From the NCBI RefSeq assembly GCF_965638725.1, contig NC_134970.1, positions 3,911,001-3,975,000 of the forward strand: 64,000 nucleotides of DNA, read 5' to 3'. The position numbers and the translations under genes were made by a program. Positions 1 through 10,089 of this stretch are shown here, one piece after another (the first letter of the stretch is position 1; each line of letters starts with the position of its first letter). Under the pieces are notes generated by a model. That model did no database searches. It was given only the letters and a program-made list of their open reading frames with translations, and had not been told where the DNA came from. The stretch is from Aptenodytes patagonicus. Its lineage: Eukaryota > Chordata > Aves > Sphenisciformes > Spheniscidae.

Positions 1-445
1 TCTAAGAGAGAATCATTAAATAGTAGAATTGTATTAACCGAGAGAAGCCAGAGAGACTCTGCGGGGATGGGAGGCAGACTGTTGCTGCTTGGTGACCTCT
101 GGACGTGTGGATCTGTGGCTGTTGTCCTCCCGTGGGGGACGTGGAAAAGGAGGTAGAAGTCTTCCTTTTTGGATGCCACTAGAAACAAAAGTCTTATCAG
201 GTGGAAAAAGATGGGGCTGCTGTTCGTCCACTAGCCTGATTTGTCAAGAAGAGCCGTCTGCCGCTGCCTCCTGCTAGCAGGAGGGCTGGGGGGCACACAG
301 AGCTTGTCCGTACAAAATTTTTTTATATATATAAATGAGTTTTAATTTAAGAGTAAACTGGTTTGGTTTTCACACCGAAGAGTCCCGCTGCTGGGAGAAT
401 CAGAAGACCGTATGACGTTGCAATAAAGTATTTTAAACAAGTATG
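1..445 (+). other. CCND3: Probable end of CCND3 3' UTR
   Basis: No coding exon is visible here. A canonical AATAAA lies at 422-427 and is preceded by AT-rich sequence (318-355), as expected for the end of a 3' UTR on the + strand. The assignment rests on synteny: in human 6p21 the gene tail-to-tail with BYSL is CCND3 (cyclin D3, the CDK4/6 partner in G1), and BYSL is on the minus strand just to the right. No cyclin sequence is present to confirm it. Confidence 0.5.
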
Positions 446-2079
446 AACGCCTCGAGAGTTTCCCTTTGCGCTCCGTGCTGTGCCTTGGGCCGCCCAGGGA
501 AGACCTCGGCCTCTTCTTCCCTCACAGGGCTCCTGCCTCTGCCCCAAATCGCTCTGGGGTGGGACCCCCGTCAGCTGGAGGATCCCCTCGGGCAGCTCCC
601 GGAGGCTCCAGCCCTGCGTTTCCCCGGGGCCGCAAGAGCAGGATGAAATGGGGAGCGGGCAGGCAGGACGCCCCCCAGCCAGCTCCAACCCCGCGGAGAG
701 GTGGAGGGGAGATGCTGCAGCGGCCGAGGGACGCGTTGCACCCGCCGAGGCCCCGGGGCGGCTCGCGGATGGCGGTGGACGAACGTGGAACCGAACGCCT
801 TCCTGCAGGCAAGGTGCCTGCCCGCAGAGCAGGCAGCGACTTCACGCCCCCGGCAGCTTTGAAGCCTCCCTCTCGCCGATGGGCGCTGCAGCAGCTCGGG
901 CGGTGCTGCAGGGTGGCGAGAGCGTGCTGGAAGCCCGGGCTCGCACGGCGCAATCTCTCGCGTTCATCAGCTTCTGGCTTCTTTAAAGAAAGGAGATAAA
1001 AATCAGGAAGCCAAGGAAAAGGCGCTGCGGCGCGCAACCAGCCCGGGCGGCCGGGCTTCGCGTGCTGCTCTGCTTCACGTGGCTTCTGCTCCCGCTGCCG
1101 TCACGGGAAAAGGTGCCAACCCTCCAGGGAAGCAAAGGCGGGAGGCAGCCGTCCTCAGCGCAACCTGCTGCCGTGGGAAGCTGCAGCGGCTTTTCTCCAC
1201 GGGCTGCACCAGCAGGACTTTGCGCTGGTTTCGGGGGCCAGGCCAGGTACTTGCACGCGCAAACCTTGCGGCAGCGCAGCGTCACCGTCAGCAATTTCCC
1301 CCGGGTAAGCGCGGCGCCTCGTGGGACACGGGAGGAAAAGCCCCCACTGGGTTTTCCAGCGGAGGTGCCACGTGTGCGTGGGCGGGTTGCCGCGAGCAGG
1401 CCAGGCACGTGGCCTCGATGGCCCAGCGAGGACAGCGGTGCCGGGGCTTCACCAGCCTTGCTGAGTAGAGGTACACCCCGAGGGGCAGCTGGGGAAGGGA
1501 ACGTTTCGGGAAAATCCCTGGGGAAGGGGGATGGCAGGCATTTTGGAGGCAGGGGGGTGGCGGGGAAGGCTTCCAGCACTGCCGGGCTGCTCTTGCCCTC
1601 GCCTCCGCCCACGCACACGCTCCCCGTGGTGTCCCGGCTCAGGCCCTGCTGCCGGCCAGCGACAGCTCCGCAGCCCGCTCCTGCCTGGTGACAACCAAGC
1701 CCTCGGGAAACCCTCAAGGACCTACAGGAGTGTTTCCCCCGCCCTGCCCCGAGAGCAGTTTTTTGGCTCTGGGAACAGCCTGGGGGGCCCAGCCCTGTCC
1801 CCCCGCCCGCCCCCCCTTTGCCCCACCGCACAGGGGCTGCTCAGGGCAGAGCGCAGGGAGGGACGAGGGGTTGCACAGGGGTCCCTCCTCCCTTTGCGGT
1901 CGGGGGGGGGGACCAGCACCGGCAGCACAGACTCTGCAGCTCTGCGAGAACCCCGGGGCCGGTGGCTTTGCTCTGCCACCTGCTGGGGACAGGACAAGGT
2001 GGGGCGGGGACAAGAGTAGGACGGCGCAGGGATGCGACCCCAGAGAGGTGCAGCGGTGGGGCAGAACTGCCCCTGACTG
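446..2079. other. CCND3-BYSL intergenic spacer, no gene seen
   Basis: GC-rich stretch between the two converging 3' ends. Several long open frames exist on both strands (for example about 983-1831 on the minus strand), but they are low-complexity Pro/Gly/Arg/Ala frames produced by GC-rich sequence and match no family I recognise. I see no RNA gene or mobile element. Confidence 0.6.
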
Positions 2080-2096
2080 ACAGACACGCCTTGGGT

Positions 2097-2102
2097 TTTA
2101 TT
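2097..2102 (-). promoter_or_regulatory. BYSL: BYSL polyadenylation signal
   Basis: TTTATT on the + strand reads AATAAA on the minus strand, about 270 nt past the BYSL stop codon. No better signal lies between it and the stop, so the BYSL mRNA should end near 2080. Confidence 0.75.
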
Positions 2103-2368
2103 TTCCAACACAGGAACAGGCCAAACCCTCCCGGGTGCTGGTGGCACCGGGTTCCCCGGTGGGACAGGGGCTGCCCTGCCCCGTGACGAGCAGCGCAGGG
2201 AGCACGGTCCAGCTCTACGGACACAGCCTGCCCCCGGCGCCCGCTCGGAGCAGCAGGATCCCAGGACGGATGCTCCCACACGGCTCCGCTCACGCACCGG
2301 GCTCCCAACTGCATCCAGCAGCGTCCCAGGAGCAGGGCGGGCTGCTGCTCTTCCCTGCCTCTCCCTGC

Positions 2369-5178
2369 TCACTCCATGGCCACAGGCTGCTGCCCCTCCA
2401 CATCCCGCGTCTTGGAGTTCGCCAGCTCCCTCCGGATCTCCGGTGAGATCTGCGGATGGCTGTGGAACTTGAGCAGCTCGAGCAAAGCCTCCTTCTGCTC
2501 CGAGGAGAGGTCCTCCTTGTAGCGCTGGGCGAAGGCCAGGAAACTCTGGTGCCACAGCACGGGCAGGACCCGCTGGTCCGTGCGGAAGGCCAGGAAGTGG
2601 AAGACGAGGGCATCCACCACGCGGAAGGGCAGGGCGTACTTCTTGTCGATGAGCAGCCGGAGGAAGATGCTGTTGGCGCCGCTGTACTGCATCTCGGCGA
2701 TCTTCAGCATGGCCGCGCTGCGGGGAGGGAGGGAGCAGCGAGGTGAGGGCAGGGCAGGCGGGAGCCACGGGGCGGCAGGCACCCAGACAGAAAGATGACA
2801 AACCCAGTGCTGAGCCCTGAATCTCAACCCCGGAGGGAGCTGAGCGAACCCCCCCACCTCGGAGGTGCCGGAGAGGCTGAGGGACAGATCCGAGGCGTTG
2901 CACCGGTGTCCCTAAAGGAGAACCTCTCCCCGCCACAGCTTCCCAGCACGTTACCTGGAGTGGAGGACGGGGATGGAGCACTTGGTGAGGATGCTGCCAA
3001 TGATGATGGCCTCCCGCAGCGTGCAGGTCCCCGACTCGCACAGGGGGATGAGGATCCCTGCGGAGGGGGAAGAGTCAGGCACCGCCTGTCTTAAATCGCA
3101 GCAGGCAGAGCCGCGGGACACGGGGCTCAGCCCCTTCTATCCCAGGACACATCTGACCCCAGGAAATAACAGCTCCTCCACCAGCTGCCGTTACAGGGGT
3201 CGCAGCATCTCCCTGCCACGCAACGAGCCCCAAACACCCTCAGGTTGCCAGACGAGAACGAGATCGGACCCGAGACAGTTCGTAACCTGCCATCAACCTC
3301 CAAAAGAACCCAAATACCTGCCAGCACTCGCTGGCAGCACCTGCGTAAGCCTACGGCACGCATCACCCTTCCACCCCAAATGCCGCAAATGGGCCCCTGG
3401 GGCTTTGGAAGCTGCCTCGTCCACCGAGGCGGAGTCCCTGCATCTCTTTCACGTCTCCTCCTCCCCACTGAGCCCCCAGGGCCACACCACGCAGGGCACA
3501 GTGTGCCGTCACGCTGGGCAGTGGTGGGCAACACGTGCCCCTGCTGAGCCCCCCAGATGGCGAGAGGCTCCCAGGGACGAACGGCAGCCCTGCAGGGAGC
3601 CCCTACCTTTGAACCAGGCTGCCGGCTTGAACAGAGCCTTCTTCAAAGCCATGTAGAGGTGAAAATTGAGGCGCTTGTACTCAGCGATGTCATCCCTGAC
3701 CCGCGGCAGCAGCACCAGGTTGTAGAACCGCTGGGCCATCCTCTCTTTCAGGTTGGATGAAAATATCCTGGGAAAAGCAAAGCACAAAGCGAGGTGTGGA
3801 GAAGGGAGCAGGACACAGGTTGGTATTTTGTAAATCTGGTTCCAGTTATGGAAGGAAAAAGCTAAAAAACCCTACATCAGCATCTCCCAGAGATGATCTT
3901 ACCTGGTGGCTTGGTACATGGCAGCTGCTGTCCACGTCTCCGGCTCTGTGATGTAGAGGATCTGCTCCCAGTTGGACAAGGCAGGAATGATTTTAAATGC
4001 CTTGGGGAGTTTCCCGCTCCTGTATTTGGAGAGCACCTTAAAAGACATGGATACAGGCCGGGCCGTGACATATGGGCGCTGACAGCAGGGCTGCGGGACT
4101 CGTCTCATGACCGTGAGAACGTTTTCCCCTCCCTTAGCACCTCTGGTAAGAAAGGACCATCCCAGGTCCTAAGAAAGGACCATCCCAGGTCCTAAGAAAG
4201 GACCGTCCCAGGACCACCCTGAGCACGGTGCTCAGGAGATTGCCACTCAGAAACTCTCTGGGCCCTTCAGGGGCCGATACTACGCAAACTGCAGTTAATA
4301 CACAGAACCGCCTGCACAGGGCAAGGAGGGAGAGCGGGCACAGAGGCTGCGGGGCTCAGCGTGGCTTTCGCCGAGCCCCGGGGCAGAGCTGCTTTGGCCT
4401 TACCTCTCTGACGCCCCTGTAGACCTCCAGGACGCGGGGATCGAGCTGGGGCATGGGGCAGCCCGATACCTCTGACAGCGCCGTCTCCACCTCCGTCTGC
4501 TTCTCCGTGATCTTCTCCATGATGATGTCCGCCAGCGTGCGCCTGGGGCCAGCGCAGGAGGGACGTGAGTCCGGGGCCGCGCTGGGGGGAAGCATCGCCC
4601 GCCGCCCTTGGCCCAGCCCCTTCTCCTGCCGCCTCCTCACCTCAGCGGCGGGTTCTTGTTCATGAACATCTCGATGGCCTTCTCGTCCTCGGGGTCCACC
4701 GCCACCTCCCCGCAGTACTCCCCGCTCCGTCCCGCCGCCGCCGCCGCCTTCTCCAGCGAGGGCCACTCCTCATCGTCCTCCGAGTCCGAGCCGGGGCCGC
4801 GCACCGCCGGGCCTGCGGGGGAACGGCGCCGGCTGAACCCAGGGCCTCGCACCCTCCAGGCCCCGGGGCGGGCTGGGGGCGAACCGGGGGCTCACCCAGC
4901 GCCGTGCTGCGCTGCCTGGGGGCGGCGGGCGCGCCGGGGCCGTGCTCGGCCTCCAGCTCCTCCTGCTGCCGCCGCGCCTGCTCCAGGATGCGCCGGGACA
5001 GCCGCGCGTCCACATAGCCCTCCCCGCCGCCGCCCTCCGCCTCCTCCTCGGCCCGGCCGCCGCGCCGCTTCCCCCGCGCCGTGGGCCGCGGGGCCGCCTC
5101 CTGCAGGATCTGCTCGGCCAGCGGCAACGCGGGGCCAGGGCCGGGGCCGGAGCCCCGCGCCCGCCGGGCCTTGGGCAT
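2369..5178 (-). CDS. BYSL: Bystin, 40S ribosome biogenesis factor
   Basis: Bystin (yeast Enp1) binds pre-40S particles in the nucleolus and cytoplasm and is needed for 18S rRNA processing and small-subunit export. Seven coding exons: 5178-4896, 4812-4641, 4542-4404, 4036-3903, 3767-3607, 3057-2955 and 2717-2369. They total 1341 nt, in frame, for 446 aa (human 437), each with GT/AG borders. The start MPKARRARG matches the human MPKFKAARG. The N-terminal 130 residues are charged and variable; the bystin domain follows ([67 protein letters not shown]). The acidic stretch [15 protein letters not shown] is conserved. The protein ends EGQQPVAME. The start codon faces MED20 across 155 bp, the same head-to-head order as in human. 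Nothing looks broken. Confidence 0.97.
4147..4215. repeat. 23-bp tandem repeat, three copies, BYSL intron 3
   Basis: A 23-bp unit starting TAAGAAAGGACC repeats at 4147, 4170 and 4193. The first two copies are identical and the third differs at two positions. It lies inside the intron between BYSL coding exons 3 and 4, away from splice sites. Confidence 0.9.
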
Positions 5179-5333
5179 GGCGGCGGGGCCTGAGGAGAGC
5201 TGCTACCGCCGCCGCCCGCTCCGCCACCGGCCGCGCGTGCGCCTCGACTCCGCCCCTTCCGGCGGCGCGTCGGCCCCGCCCTTTCCGGCGGCGCTTCCGT
5301 CCCGGCGGGGCGGCGGCGGCGGGCGGGCGCAGC
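5179..5333. promoter_or_regulatory. BYSL-MED20 bidirectional promoter
   Basis: 155 bp separate the two start codons, so both 5' UTRs and the shared core promoter fit here. The stretch is very CpG-rich and has no TATA box. It holds a GCGCGTGCGC word near 5233-5242, resembling an NRF1 site, and ETS/GABP-type CTTCCGG or TTTCCGG words at about 5256-5262 and 5281-5287, with a third TTCCG near 5295. This mix is typical of housekeeping bidirectional promoters. Factor binding is inferred from motifs only. Confidence 0.8.
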
Positions 5334-8300
5334 ATGGGGGTCACCTGGTGAGGGCGGGGGGGCTCCCCGCCGGTGGGAGCCGTCCCGGGGGTGCCGTCGT
5401 GGCGGGGAGGGAGCCGGGAGTAAGCGGCCGGTCGGGCCCGGTGCGCCGCCGGCGGGTCTCTGACTCTTCCCCCCCCCCCGCCCCGGTTGCAGCGTGGCGC
5501 AGGTGCCCGTGGCGGAGGGGAAGAGCGTGCAGCAGACGGTGGAGATCCTGACGCGGAAGCTGGAGCTGCTGGGGGCCGAGAAGCAGGGGACCTTCTGCGT
5601 GGACTGCGAGACCTACCACACCGCCGCCTCCACCATCAGCAGCCAAGGTCAGCGCCGGGAGAGCCCCGGGCCGCGCCGCGCCGGGCCGCGCCGGGGGGGT
5701 CGGTGCTCTCAGCCGGCCCGGAGCCGCCTCTTCTCTCCCCAGCGCCGTTTGCCAGCTCCTTAACCTGGCGCCCGGGGGGAGGCTGCTGGTGAAACCGGGC
5801 TGCGGTGACAGCCCGGCCTCCCGCGGGACGAGCGTCTGCTGCGGGTGAGGCCGCGGCTCCGTCCGGTCCCGGGAGGGCCGAGGCTTTTCCTGCAGGTCAT
5901 CGCCGTTTTATTTACCGCCGTTCTTTTTGTTGATGTGGGGAACGGGCGGCCGTCTCGCTGCCTGCAGAACGCCTTCGCCGCCGTGGAAGGGGCGTGTGCC
6001 CCGGTTCCCGGTGGCCCCTTCTCTCCTCCGGGAGAAGCAGCGTCCCTGTACGCGGTCCTGGGGGAGCCGGGCAAGGTCGGCCTGAGGCACGGACGGGTCA
6101 GCCTGCCGTGGCCGATGCCGTGTGCCGGGGCTGCCCCGCAGCAAACGCCTGGCCGTGCTGGTCTGCCCGCTGGCAGCCGCTGTTCTCCCCGTTCCCTGCG
6201 TGCCCTGGGGACGGCCGCGTCGCGGGGGGGGGAGAGCCCTGCCTCGAGGATTCCCGCTCCAGCCTTAGCAGCCGCGTCGGGTACCTTTGCTGTCGGCGTA
6301 TTTTTCCCTGAAGCTTCTTAAAATGTTGCTTCTGTCCCAGTCGCTTCGGGGGCTGCGTTTCGCTCTGGAGAGGACGGGCGCAAGTCTCCGGGCAGCGTCT
6401 GCCTGCCCTCGCCTCCAGGAGGGCCGTCGCTCGAGGGCAGGCGATGGCAGCCGACCTACAAGCTGGAGGCGGTAGCGGGGAGCAGTGCCGGCTGCCAGGG
6501 CGGTGGGGAGCAGCTCGGGGGGGGGGGTTTGAGGCGTGAGATGACCCAGCTGTTTCCAGGGGGTGTGCTCGGAGGACCCCGAATCCCCTCTTGAGGTAGC
6601 ACGGCCTAAAACGGTAGCTCAAAGGTACGGCGTGGCCTGCTCGCCTCAAGGGGCTGTTCCGGCCTCCTCCTTTCTCCTAACCGCCTGGATTTTCACGTCA
6701 CCTAAAAACGCCAATGTCAACATCACCGTGGTGGCTCTGTGGCTGCAGAGGTCAGCACGGAGCCCGCGCAGCCTCAGGGCTCTGCTCAGCCAGTTCATCC
6801 GGACAGATCCATCTGAAGCTACTAGAGCAGCTCTTTGCTGCTTTTTCTGCAGCTGGAACTTGCACGGCCGCGTGCGTGGAAAGGCTTTTTTGACCTGTGC
6901 GGATAAATGAGAATTGTTTCCAGTTTTTAAGGCGTGGTAGAAGCCAGGCGCGTCCCCTCTGGGCACCCTGTTTTCCAGAGCGTGTCCCAGCACATCCTCC
7001 CCAGGCAGGACTGGTGGGTGAGTGGGAGGAGAGGCAAAGCCCAGCCTTGTGACCCTTCCTCCGGTGACCGTGGGCAGGAGGACAGTCAGCGGATGCCCAG
7101 CCCCATGTTTGGGGATGGGAGGTGGGTGCTCTTTGCTGACCGCCCCCCCACCAGTCTGCTGGGGATCCCACGTCCAGCTCACCCTCTGGTCTCTGAGTCG
7201 TGCTGGCGCGTTATCCCCGGGCTGCAGAAGATTTCTTTTTTTCTTCCCCTTTTACTTTAAATCTTAAGAAGGAAATACAAACTGTTCACTGAACGGCCGG
7301 ATAACGTAAAGCACGTATGAGCAGTACAAGGACCCTGGAATTAAAGCAACGAGGAGGACAAGGGAAAAACCAGATGCTTCTTTAACGCACATACAAGTGC
7401 AGGACTGTTGGTTTTACAGCCCAAATACCATTGCTCTTATTCCAGGGCAGACAGGCAAGCTGATGTACGTGATGCACAACTCGGAATATCCCCTCAGCTG
7501 CTTCGCTCTCTTTGAAAACGGTCCCTGCCTCATAGCAGACGCCAACTTTGATACCCTTATGGTGAAGTTGAAAGGCTTCTTCCAAAACGCCAAGGCGAAC
7601 AAGATAGAGAGCCGGGGCACCCGCTACCAGTACTGTGACTTCTTGGTGAAGGTGGGCACGGTCACAATGGGGCCCAGTGCCCGTGGGATATCTGTGGAGG
7701 TAAGAATCGCCTTTGAAGGGTATGAGATACAACTACAGACAGGGAAATCCCATGTTGGAGGCTAGACGAGAAATCCCCCGTCCCTTCTGTGTCTCGATTG
7801 TGTTGCTCGTTGCTGGTAGTTTGTACTAGGTGCATTCATGTATGCAGCAGGCAGGGTATTTATCTCCTTTTCACAACAAGGTTTAATTCAGGCAGGTACT
7901 TTGGGGCTCAGCTGCAGCTACAGAAAAGCCTGTCATTGAAGTGTCAATAAACAAAACCCTGAAGGGATGCCATCAAACTGAAAAGCTGCTTAAAGTCCTG
8001 ATGGACAACACTAGTAGCGTACTTCAGGTTAATAAGCATACCAAGGGGGGCAAAACAACCTCTTCAGCTGCTAATTGGATGCTGATTTGGGTTTTGCTTT
8101 CTTTCCGCATCTCCAGCAGACAATGGCGGGGCTGAGAGCCCGGCCCTCCTGCCCCAGGTTCTGCTCGCGCGGTGTAGAGATGGTCTTCTCCTCACCAGAG
8201 AGCTTTTGGCAGGCGCCAGTCCTACCCCATGGCGTGCCGACCTGGATTGTTGCACCGTGGGGTGCACCGCGGGCTCGAAGCCTGCCATCAAAGCGCTTCC

Positions 8301-9649
8301 GCGCTCTCCGCTCAGTGCCGTGACTGCTGATGAGGCTCGAGAGCTTCGGCTGCCAGCTGCCGACGGGCATTTCACAGGGTGGAGGCTGGGCTGAAGCAAA
8401 CTCTAAAGGGAGATCCTTCGGCGTACACGAAGGGGCATGGGAGGGTCTAGGAAGGCGTTTGGGGAGATGGTTGGCTGAGTGCAAGCTCAGCAAGCTTGCT
8501 GAGTGCAAGCTTGTGAGTCGAAGGCTCACAAGCCATGGACAAGCCTCAGCTGGGCTGAAAAACATCTCGGAAAAAGACAGGGGGCTGGGCTGCGCTGGTA
8601 CGGGAAGGGCAAAGCAGAGTAGGTCAGATTCCAGACATCTAGACATATTGGTGCCTAACAGTCTTCAAGATAGCTGAGAATTAGATGCTTAAAAGTTCTT
8701 CAAAATCAGAGCATGCGCTTTTCTAAACACACAAATCCTATTATCTGATATACAATTAATAATCACGCTGCGTCTACTCAGGCAGGTGTTCCTAGCCAGC
8801 AGGGACGAGGGTTGAGAAATGGCTTATTTCTTCACTGCAATAAACACAGATGTTGTAGCGTCAGCGTTGCTATTGACCTGGGGTTAAACTTGTTTTACCC
8901 TAAACTCGAGTTCAGGACCAGATTTGCCAGGCGGTCTGGCTGCTTCTGTTTTAGTTTAGTAGTTTTTTCGGGGTTTGCATTAGGACCTACTCCTGATTTA
9001 AGATCAGGCTCATGTTTAGTAAAACGCTTCCAAGTCCTTAAGTCCCAAGGCTTTTCCCAGTACATTCCTGAAAGACGTCACAGCCACACGAGTCACCGAC
9101 CTACCAGCATGTGGGAATGAAGTTTGGGTTTGGACGGGGTAAAGTTAATGTGGCGTTTGAACCAATGTCCCAAGACCTCCATTGTTGGGGATTTAATAAA
9201 AGCAGTGCCCTTACAGGGTACGTTTTACCTCCCCTTCCCTTTTGAAGGGATTGCTTGCATGTTCCCAGCATGTCCTGTTCATTTGTATTTGTCCATCCTC
9301 GTTATATGCTAAATATTCTCAGATGTTTTTACAAAAAGCTCGCTCTGTCTGGTGAGGAGAGAGGAAAGCGCGTTGCCTCCTGTGTGGTTATTGCCCCTGC
9401 CATGAGCTTCAGGGCTGTGGTTTCTGTTGCCAGGTGGAGTACTGCCCCTGCGTGATAGCCAACGACTGCTGGAACCTGCTCATGGAGTTCATGCAGAGCT
9501 TCATGGGGAACCACACTCCCGGAATCCCGTCCGTGTTTGGCACCAAGCACGACAGCATCTACAGCCCAGCGGACACGATGGTTCAGTACATGGAGCTGTT
9601 CAACAAGATCCGCAAGCAGCAGCAGGTGCCTGTAGCGGGGATCAGATGA
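5334..9649 (+). CDS. MED20: Mediator complex subunit 20 (TRFP)
   Basis: Subunit of the Mediator head module, paired with MED18, which links activators to RNA polymerase II in the nucleus. Four coding exons: 5334-5347 (only 14 nt, MGVT plus two bases of Cys5), 5493-5647, 7446-7699 and 9434-9649. They total 639 nt for 212 aa, exactly the human length. Recognisable stretches are [74 protein letters not shown] and the end [20 protein letters not shown]. All junctions have GT/AG borders. The start is fixed by the tiny first exon, which alone supplies MGVTC in frame. The gene shares its promoter with BYSL. Confidence 0.97.
5648..7445 (+). other. MED20 intron 2, no gene seen
   Basis: GC-rich on the left and more balanced towards exon 3. 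I find no second gene, RNA gene or mobile element. Confidence 0.6.
8474..8532. repeat. Nested direct and inverted repeats in MED20 intron 3
   Basis: GCTGAGTGCAAGCT occurs twice (8474-8487 and 8498-8511). Between and overlapping the copies is the perfect 12-bp palindrome AGCAAGCTTGCT (8489-8500). It is followed directly by an 8-bp inverted repeat, CTTGTGAG at 8510-8517 and CTCACAAG at 8525-8532, with a 7-nt loop. The rest of intron 3 (7700-9433) shows nothing gene-like. Confidence 0.85.
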
Positions 9650-10059
9650 AGGGACTCCCTGGAGCCCGGGTTAGAGCGACTGCATCCTCTTTTTCTGCCT
9701 GCCCGCGTGGATCAGGAGTCCCTCCAAAAAGCGGCACTGGAGGCAGCCCAAGGTTTTTTTTTCTTCTCAATCTCTTTCCCCCGTTTCAAAGCAAAGGTCT
9801 TGAATGCTGTGCGTATTTCTTGTTGTCCTCCTTCGTGTTTTTGAGCGTGTCTGGGATCGGGCCCGTGGTTCCGATGGTTCTTAGTACAGTGCTTCATGCA
9901 GGGGATTACTGTTCGTCGGCGGAAGGAGGGAAAAGGAGAAATTCCAGCCAAATGCATGCAAGGGCAGAGTTTTCTTGTCTGCAAACAGCTACACGAGAGA
10001 TTTTTTTAAAAAATTTGTTTTAGATATCCACGTGAAAGTGTCATCTTGTTTTTCATCAA

Positions 10060-10065
10060 AATAAA
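10060..10065 (+). promoter_or_regulatory. MED20: MED20 polyadenylation signal
   Basis: AATAAA about 410 nt after the MED20 stop, followed by a GT-rich stretch (CTGTATTTTGTG). This is the first canonical signal downstream of the stop. Confidence 0.8.
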
Positions 10066-10089
10066 AAGCTGTATTTTGTGAGGAGATGG

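Noticed and set aside
1722-3041. Open frame of about 439 codons on the minus strand over the BYSL 3' end
   Set aside because: It is an out-of-frame shadow across BYSL exons 6-7 and introns; the true frame there gives clear bystin sequence.
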